DNA of 64,000 nucleotides, from the NCBI GenBank assembly GCA_024274785.1, contig JAJSAM010000050.1:41712-105711 (forward strand), in the 5' to 3' direction. The notes under the pieces were generated by a model, which did no database searches, was not told the origin of the DNA, and saw only the letters and a program-made list of their open reading frames with translations. The translations under genes were made by a program, and so were the position numbers. Positions within the stretch are counted from its first letter, which is position 1; each line of letters starts with the position of its first letter. Shown here piece after piece: positions 58,797 through 64,000 of this stretch. Origin of the DNA: Planctomycetota bacterium (GTDB lineage Bacteria > Planctomycetota > JAJSAM01).

Positions 58797-59839
58797 TGAT
58801 CCGCAAGACCGCCGCCCGGCTTCTCCTCGTTTTCGGGGGCTTGATCGTCGCGCTCGGCATCGGTGAGGTGCTCGTCCGCGTTTTCTGGGAGGAACTTCGT
58901 CCGCGGCGCGACGTCGAGATCGACTACGCGATGGACTTACCCGCGCCGATCACCGGCCTGCCCTTTGGCTTCACTCCCAATTCCGAGTTCGAGGGAATCT
59001 ACGACGGTGACCCGTACGGAACCCTGCCCGAGGATCTGACGATCCGGTACCGGATCAACGAGAGTGGATTCCGGGAGCCGCCCTTCGCCGATCGCGATCC
59101 GCAATACGCCGTCCGGATTCTGGTGATGGGGGATTCGTTCGCGTTCGGCGAAGGAGTCTCCGTGGGTGAGCGCTCTACCGAGATCATGGATGGTGTGCTC
59201 GACCAGCGGATCCGGGGTGGGGTGGACACTATCAATGCCGCGGTCTCCGGTTACGCCAGCAGTGACGAGCTGGGCCTGGCCCGGTTCCTGATTCCTCGCC
59301 TCGACCCCGACCTCGTGCTTCTGGCGTACTGTCTGAACGATCCGATTCATGGCACCGAGGACGACTATCCGGCTTTCGACCTGATCATGCTGCGCCACCG
59401 TGGAAGCGAGCGCGAATCCCGCTCCTACCTCTGGCGAGTCGTGCGACAGAGGATGAATGACCTGCGGGTGACGGGGGCGACCCTGGACTGGTACCGAAAC
59501 ATGTATGAGGGGCCGGAAGCCGCCTGGGTGCGATCGAGGATCCACCTTGCCGAGATGCGGGACGCGGCGAAGCGGGACGGCGCCCGTTTCGCCGTGGCGA
59601 TCCAGCCGATCTTTTTCGAGGTGGGTGGCGACTACCCGCTGCTGGCCGCACATCGTGAAATCCGCGACTGGTGTGAGAACCAGCGGATCCCGGTTCTGGA
59701 TCTTCAACCCGCCTTCAGGGGGTTGGCTACGAAGGACCTGATCGTGCATCCGAAGGATCACCATCCGAATGCGAAGGCGCACCGGATCATGGGTTTGGCC
59801 ATGGCCGAATTCGTCGAGGAAGTGCTGCGATCCAGGTGA
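58796..59839 (+). CDS. SGNH/GDSL-family hydrolase, membrane anchored
   Basis: 347 residues: an N-terminal helix (about 8-28), then the SGNH fold with block I VMGDSFAFGEG (Ser), GYASSDE, block III YCLNDP (Asn) and block V HPKDHHPNAKAH (Asp-His). Such enzymes are esterases or O-acetyl transferases/esterases acting on cell-surface glycans. Coupled to accD (TGATG) and to pgeF (4-base overlap). Confidence 0.82.
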   Translation: MIRKTAARLLLVFGGLIVALGIGEVLVRVFWEELRPRRDVEIDYAMDLPAPITGLPFGFTPNSEFEGIYDGDPYGTLPEDLTIRYRINESGFREPPFADRDPQYAVRILVMGDSFAFGEGVSVGERSTEIMDGVLDQRIRGGVDTINAAVSGYASSDELGLARFLIPRLDPDLVLLAYCLNDPIHGTEDDYPAFDLIMLRHRGSERESRSYLWRVVRQRMNDLRVTGATLDWYRNMYEGPEAAWVRSRIHLAEMRDAAKRDGARFAVAIQPIFFEVGGDYPLLAAHREIRDWCENQRIPVLDLQPAFRGLATKDLIVHPKDHHPNAKAHRIMGLAMAEFVEEVLRSR

Positions 59840-60453
59840 CCCCCGATGGCCTGATCCTCGCGGTGTCGAGTGTCGAAGACGGCAGCATGACGCGGTCGAA
59901 CCCCGGGTACCGCGCCAGATTCCTGCTCTCCCTCGATCTCGACCCCGCCCGTCTGGCGACGTGCGAGCAGGTGCACGGGACCAGGGTCGGTGAGGTGGTT
60001 GTGGGCGGAATGTGTCCGAGGGCGGACGGTATGCGGACCCGGCTTCCGGGCCTCCCCCTGATGATCCTCGGCGCGGATTGCCCGCTGCTCTGCCTCTACG
60101 ACCCGGAAACCCCGGCCGTGGCCGTGGCGCACGCCGGCTGGAGGGGCCTCGCGGCGGGTATCCTGCAGGCGCTCGAGCCGCGTCGCGGGATGCTGGCTTT
60201 CCTGGCTCCGTGCGCGGGGCCCTGCTGCTACGAGGTCGGGGAGGAGGTAGCGAGCCGGTTTCCTGCGGAAGCGGTCATTCCCGGGACCGTGGGCCGCAAT
60301 CCGCACCTGGACCTGAAGCGCGCGACGGAATTGGCCCTTGGACTCCCCGTTACTCTCCTGGGCCCCGCCTGCACCATCTGCACGGACTCGCATTTTTCTT
60401 ATCGCCGTTCCGCCACGACCAGTCGGCACGCACTGGTGGCCGCGCTTCGGTGA
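59836..60453 (+). CDS. pgeF: Laccase-domain purine nucleoside phosphorylase PgeF/YfiH
   Basis: 205 residues: EQVHGTRVGEV, GADCPLLCLYDPE, VAVAHAGWRGLAAG, APCAGPCCYEVG and a C-terminal FSYRRSATTSRH. It carries the His/Cys zinc site of the family. The family removes misincorporated amino acids during peptidoglycan synthesis (PgeF) or phosphorolyses adenosine. GTG start overlapping the hydrolase stop. The N-terminus is shorter than in E. coli YfiH. Confidence 0.9.
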   Translation: MTPDGLILAVSSVEDGSMTRSNPGYRARFLLSLDLDPARLATCEQVHGTRVGEVVVGGMCPRADGMRTRLPGLPLMILGADCPLLCLYDPETPAVAVAHAGWRGLAAGILQALEPRRGMLAFLAPCAGPCCYEVGEEVASRFPAEAVIPGTVGRNPHLDLKRATELALGLPVTLLGPACTICTDSHFSYRRSATTSRHALVAALR

Positions 60454-60536
60454 TCCCCTCCGGGCGGGCGCGCGTTGCCGGTTGCGGGCATCTTCGGAAG
60501 GCGCCTCCCTTCCGGTGCGACCTCCGCACGGATTCC

Positions 60537-60566
60537 TTGAACGCCACCGAGCCCCGGGGGTATAAA
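60537..60566 (+). promoter_or_regulatory. Promoter of the tRNA-Asn gene
   Basis: TTGAAC (60537-60542), 18-base spacer, TATAAA (60561-60566); predicted start near 60573, ten bases before the mature tRNA. Confidence 0.7.
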
Positions 60567-60582
60567 ACCCGGCTTCAACTAC

Positions 60583-60658
<76 letters not shown>

Positions 60659-60689
60659 CTCTTCTTCTCTTCGACCGCCCCCCCTGTGA

Positions 60690-61952
60690 ATGCGCGAAGC
60701 TTTCGTCTGCCGGGAGCGATGGGGCGCCGCATTGCGCCGGGTTGGTCAGGAGGCGGGTTGGCTGGATGCAGGGACGGGGACTTGCTGCCGTACCCGTACG
60801 CCAGAGCCCGCGAGCGAGAGAATCCCCTTCAACAAGCCGTTTATCGCCGGGAAGGAACTCTACTACATCGCCCAGGCGGTAACCCTCGGCAACATTGGCG
60901 GAGATGGTCACTATACGCAGGAATGCTGTCGCCTGCTCGAGGAACGTTTCGGAATCGAGAAGGTGCTGCTCACCCCATCGTGCACCGCAGCGCTGGAAAT
61001 GACTGCGATGCTCTGTGCTCTCGAGCCGGACGACGAGGTGATCATGCCCTCGTACACGTTCGTGTCCACGGCCAATGCGTTTGTGAGAGAGGGCGCTCGG
61101 CCGGTCTTCGTAGATATCCGCTCCGATACGCTCAACATCGATCCGGATGGGATCGAGGCCGCGATCACACCCCGGACGCGGGCCATCGTGCCGGTGCACT
61201 ACGCTGGAGTGGGCTGCGACATGGACCGGATCATGGACATCGCCGACCGCCACGGCCTCCTGGTGATCGAGGATGCCGCCCAGGGTGTCAACGCCTCGTA
61301 CCGCGGCCGCGCGCTCGGGTCGATCGGACAACTGGGCACGTTTAGTTTTCACGAGACCAAGAACTACATCTCGGGCGAGGGTGGCGCGATCTGCATCAAT
61401 GACCCCGCTTTGATCGATCGTGCCGAGGTCATCCGCGACAAGGGTACGAACCGGAGCCGCTTCCTCCGCGGACAGGTGGACAAGTACACCTGGGTGGATG
61501 TGGGCTCGTCGTACGTCCCGAGCGAAATCTGCAGCGCGTTCCTCTACGCGCAACTGGAGATGATGGATGAGATTTCGGAAGCTCGACGGCGGGCCTTCGA
61601 GCGGTACGCCGACGGTCTGCGATCCTATGCGGATGACGGCCGGATCAGCATGCCGCACGTGCCGGCTGAATGCGGGTCGAATTTCCATCTGTTCTACGTG
61701 ATCCTTCCGGGTGCAAAGGAGCGTGACGGCCTGATTCGGCACCTTGGGAATCACGGCATCACGGCCGTGTTCCACTATGTGCCCCTGCACACTTCTCCGA
61801 AGGGCCGTTCTTTCGGCTGCGTTGCCGGCTCTCTCCCGCGAACGGAAGATCTGAGTCGTCGATTGGTCCGGCTGCCGCTTTTTCGCGATGTCTCGGAGGA
61901 GAGCCAGGATCGGGTCATCGCCGCCGTCGGAGAGTTCCTGGAGAGCATGTGA
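60690..61952 (+). CDS. wecE: dTDP-4-amino-4,6-dideoxygalactose transaminase (WecE/RffA)
   Basis: A DegT-family PLP aminotransferase with WecE-specific blocks: IPFNKPFIAGKE, LLTPSCTAALEM, EVIMPSYTFVSTANAFV, VPVHYAGVGCDM, IEDAAQGV, FSFHETKNYISG (PLP Lys), DKGTNRSRFLRGQVDKY and FHYVPLHTSPKG. It aminates dTDP-4-keto-6-deoxyglucose. The conserved domain begins at about residue 45 (near 60822); the first 44 residues from the ATG at 60690 match nothing, and no good start closer to the domain is seen, so the N-terminus is uncertain. Confidence 0.93.
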   Translation: MREAFVCRERWGAALRRVGQEAGWLDAGTGTCCRTRTPEPASERIPFNKPFIAGKELYYIAQAVTLGNIGGDGHYTQECCRLLEERFGIEKVLLTPSCTAALEMTAMLCALEPDDEVIMPSYTFVSTANAFVREGARPVFVDIRSDTLNIDPDGIEAAITPRTRAIVPVHYAGVGCDMDRIMDIADRHGLLVIEDAAQGVNASYRGRALGSIGQLGTFSFHETKNYISGEGGAICINDPALIDRAEVIRDKGTNRSRFLRGQVDKYTWVDVGSSYVPSEICSAFLYAQLEMMDEISEARRRAFERYADGLRSYADDGRISMPHVPAECGSNFHLFYVILPGAKERDGLIRHLGNHGITAVFHYVPLHTSPKGRSFGCVAGSLPRTEDLSRRLVRLPLFRDVSEESQDRVIAAVGEFLESM

Positions 61953-61977
61953 AACGCCCCTCGGAGGGGCTTGAGAA

Positions 61978-62967
61978 GTGGGGGCGATAGTGAACGATCG
62001 AGATGCGTCGCGGCCATCCACGGACCGTCTTCCCGAGGGCCTCACGGTGGTGGTTCCGGTGTACAACAGCGAGCAGTCGCTGCCGGTGCTCATCGAGCGG
62101 CTCGAGGAGGTCTTGCGGGATCTGGGGCGGCCATCCGAGGTGATCCTGGTCAACGACTCCAGTGCGGACCGGAGTTGGCAGGTCATTCAGGATCTGGCCC
62201 GCGGGAACGATCGCATCCGCGGCGTGAATCTGACCCGGAATTTCGGGCAGCACAATGCCCTGCTCTGCGGCATTCGCCGTGCCCGATACGACGTGACGGT
62301 GACCATGGACGACGATCTCCAGAACCCGCCCGAGGAAATCCAGGTGTTGCTGGATCGCCTGGACGAGGGCTTTGAAGTCGTCTACGGGCGGCCGGAGAAG
62401 CTGACGCACGGCTTCTATCGGAATTGGGCGTCCCGGATCACCAAGATCGCCCTGCAGCAAGGCATGGGAGCGGACACCGCGCGGCACATCAGCGCTTTTC
62501 GTGCTTTCCGTACGGTGGTTCGGAACGGGTTTTGGGACTTCCGCGGACCGCACGTTTCCATCGACGTTCTGCTGACCTGGAGTGCCTCCCGGTTCGCTAC
62601 CGCAGTGGTGCGGCACGATCCGAGGAAACTGGGGCAATCCAACTACACGATGCGCAAGCTGATCGTCCATGCGCTCAACATGATCACCGGTTTCACGACC
62701 CTTCCCCTGCGCCTGGCCAGCATCGTCGGGTTCGGCCTCACGATCTTCGGAGTGGGGATTTTCCTGTATGTGGTGGGGCGCTATGCCATCCAGGGGAGCC
62801 CGGTGCAGGGGTTCACCTTCCTGGCCTCGGTGATCGCGATCTTCTCCGGGTCCCAACTCTTTGCGCTCGGGATTCTCGGGGAGTACCTGGCGCGCATGCA
62901 CATCCGCCTGATGGGGCAGCCAACCTACAGTATCGAAGCCGAAGTGGGGGGGGGCAGCTCGAAATGA
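61978..62967 (+). CDS. Family 2 glycosyltransferase, polyprenyl-phosphate type
   Basis: 329 residues: GT-A fold LTVVVPVYNSEQSLP, EVILVNDSSADRSW, RNFGQHNALLCG, the DDDLQNPPEE catalytic motif, HISAFRAFR, then two C-terminal membrane helices (about 240-265 and 275-300). It resembles ArnC/DPM1-like enzymes that load a sugar on undecaprenyl phosphate. GTG at 61978; GTG at 61990 is an alternative. It overlaps the next gene by 4 bases. Confidence 0.9.
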   Translation: MGAIVNDRDASRPSTDRLPEGLTVVVPVYNSEQSLPVLIERLEEVLRDLGRPSEVILVNDSSADRSWQVIQDLARGNDRIRGVNLTRNFGQHNALLCGIRRARYDVTVTMDDDLQNPPEEIQVLLDRLDEGFEVVYGRPEKLTHGFYRNWASRITKIALQQGMGADTARHISAFRAFRTVVRNGFWDFRGPHVSIDVLLTWSASRFATAVVRHDPRKLGQSNYTMRKLIVHALNMITGFTTLPLRLASIVGFGLTIFGVGIFLYVVGRYAIQGSPVQGFTFLASVIAIFSGSQLFALGILGEYLARMHIRLMGQPTYSIEAEVGGGSSK

Positions 62968-63701
62968 GTGAGGCGGTCTGCGAGTTTCTGCCCTGGGATT
63001 CGGAGCACTTCGGATTTCGCATCGGCCGGGTTCTGGGCGACACCCTGGATGCAAACAACGTCGTGGCCATCGATGAATGGGCGAGGGTTGAGGGCATCCG
63101 CTGCCTCTACTTTCTGGCGCGCCCGGACGACGCAATGACGATCCGGCTGGCGCGTCAGCACCACTATTCGCTCGTGGATGTGAGGATGACCCTCGCCATG
63201 CGGCTTGGCGCGCCGGAGCCCCGGGCGGTGCCGGTTCGGGAGATCAGAGCGGCCGGGGAGAGGGATGTGCCGATTCTCGAGCAGATCGCGGAAGGCAGCT
63301 ACGTCGACTCTCGCTACTATTTCGACCCGGGCTATACCGAGGAACTCTGCTCTGCCCTGTATCGCCGCTGGATTCGCAACAGTGTCGAGGGATATGCCGA
63401 TCGGGTTCTGACCATCGTGGATGGCGGCCATCCGGCGGGTTTCATCACCTGTCACCTGGAGCAGCAGGGGACGCGGGGGCGGATCGGCCTCGTCGGCGTC
63501 GGGGGGGGGCACCGGGGAGCGGGGCTGGGGGCGGCGCTGGTTGCGGCCGCCGTGGCCTGGTTTACCGGAGAGGGCGCCGGCGCCCTCTCGGTGGTGACCC
63601 AGGGGCGGAACATCGCTGCTCAGCGCCTGTACCAGGGGGCCGGTTTCCGGACGACCGCGGTCGGCCTCTACCATCACCGGTGGTTTGACAACCGGCCCTG
63701 A
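62964..63701 (+). CDS. GNAT acetyltransferase, WecD-like
   Basis: 245 residues: an N-terminal block CEFLPWDSEHFGFRIGRV as in WecD, a central helical part with SYVDSRYYFDPGY, and a C-terminal acetyl-CoA site GVGGGHRGAGLGAALV with QGRNIAAQRLYQGAGF. WecD acetylates dTDP-4-amino-4,6-dideoxygalactose (to Fuc4NAc), the direct product of WecE. So the cassette probably makes and loads dTDP-Fuc4NAc for a surface glycan. Confidence 0.85.
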   Translation: MSEAVCEFLPWDSEHFGFRIGRVLGDTLDANNVVAIDEWARVEGIRCLYFLARPDDAMTIRLARQHHYSLVDVRMTLAMRLGAPEPRAVPVREIRAAGERDVPILEQIAEGSYVDSRYYFDPGYTEELCSALYRRWIRNSVEGYADRVLTIVDGGHPAGFITCHLEQQGTRGRIGLVGVGGGHRGAGLGAALVAAAVAWFTGEGAGALSVVTQGRNIAAQRLYQGAGFRTTAVGLYHHRWFDNRP

Positions 63702-63793
63702 GGACGGGGGAAGGCGAGGAGGCCGAGAGCGACGAGTAGCTCGCCGGCGAGCCTTTCGAACCGCGAGTGGGACTTCCTGTTCACACGTAATAG

Positions 63794-63991
63794 TCAGCAA
63801 GTCGTTTGCATTTTGTGCAGGGGCGTCTGTGCTGGATGCGAACGTGCGCGCTGTTCCTCCGGATCGTCCGACGCCACGGCTCGCCTCACGGTCTTGACGT
63901 CCACGCCCAGGCGTCGGGCGATCTCCTTCTTGGGGACGCCGTCGGTCAAATGCATGTAGCGAATCTCTGCCCATTGGGACACTCTCAGCAC
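63794..63991 (-). mobile_element. istA: IS21-family istA N-terminal fragment
   Basis: 65 residues; the first 42 match the IstA N-terminal HTH: WAEIRYMHLTDGVPKKEIA then RRLGVDVKTVRRAV. After SDDPEEQR the frame leaves the family pattern and stops at 63794, so the rest of the transposase is missing or deleted. The start lies at the window edge behind AGGAGG. No istB or terminal repeats can be seen here. Confidence 0.7.
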
Positions 63992-64000
63992 CTCCTGGCC

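Noticed and set aside
63702..64000. Complete IS21 element
   Set aside because: Only an N-terminal istA fragment is present, with no istB or end repeats in the window.

Overview
The window is high-GC, gene-dense bacterial chromosome. Genes sit in short operons with many 1-20 base overlaps and strong GGAGG-type ribosome sites. A type II secretion operon, lipoprotein signals, a CvpA-family membrane protein and ApbE point to a diderm. The futalosine route to menaquinone (mqnA, a UbiX-type mqnM, a UbiA-type mqnP, menG), an FHA-Ser/Thr kinase, Gld-type ABC exporter genes and bS21 together suggest Planctomycetota or a neighbouring uncultured phylum. This placement is an inference; no 16S gene is present.

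Layout. 1-5.0 kb: edge-truncated PLP aminotransferase, SH3b protein, histidine kinase and an NtrC-type regulator whose ATPase motifs are degenerate. 5.2-8.7 kb (minus): ruvB, a SpoIID-like lipoprotein, a membrane-anchored helical protein. 8.9-18.4 kb (plus): one long co-directional block of menG, a CPBP protease, mqnM and mqnP, then a five-gene ESCRT-like cluster, then holA and mutL (mutL carries an in-frame stop). 18.5-28.1 kb: M16 peptidase pair, miaA, hisS, nadD-apbE-cvpA, mqnA. 28.3-35.7 kb (minus): gspDEFGHIJ. 36.2-41.8 kb: rpsU, a Sua5-phosphatase fusion, an NtrB/NtrC pair with the regulator split by a stop, dnaK. 42-47.7 kb: Gld-type ABC exporter operon. 47.8-54.5 kb: two degenerate metalloenzyme-fold genes, purN, FHA kinase, yggS, beta-propeller lipoprotein. 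54.6-60.5 kb: tatA, tilS, gapdh, rpe, accD, SGNH hydrolase, pgeF. 60.6-64 kb: tRNA-Asn, a wecE-GT2-wecD sugar cassette and an IS21 istA remnant.

The most exciting part is 11.8-15.6 kb. Three consecutive small, charged, helical genes begin with PspA/ESCRT-like amphipathic N-termini. The third resembles eukaryotic Vps2/Did2 (CHMP2/CHMP1), with an acidic tail. It lies directly upstream of a Vps4-type AAA ATPase that carries an MIT-like N-terminal helical domain. Bacterial ESCRT-III relatives (PspA, Vipp1) are known, but a bacterial operon of several ESCRT-III-like subunits with its own MIT-AAA disassembly ATPase is not a described system that I know of. A fourth, unrecognised gene with a C-terminal HTH-like segment precedes it. 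The block sits between lipid-quinone synthesis and replication/repair genes, which fits a membrane-remodelling or division role, but that role is inference.

Several genes carry lesions or lost catalytic residues: mutL, the second NtrC regulator, the first NtrC regulator, the MBL and VOC proteins, the miaA P-loop and dnaK phosphate loop 1. These may be real biology or assembly/sequence errors; read-level checks would decide.
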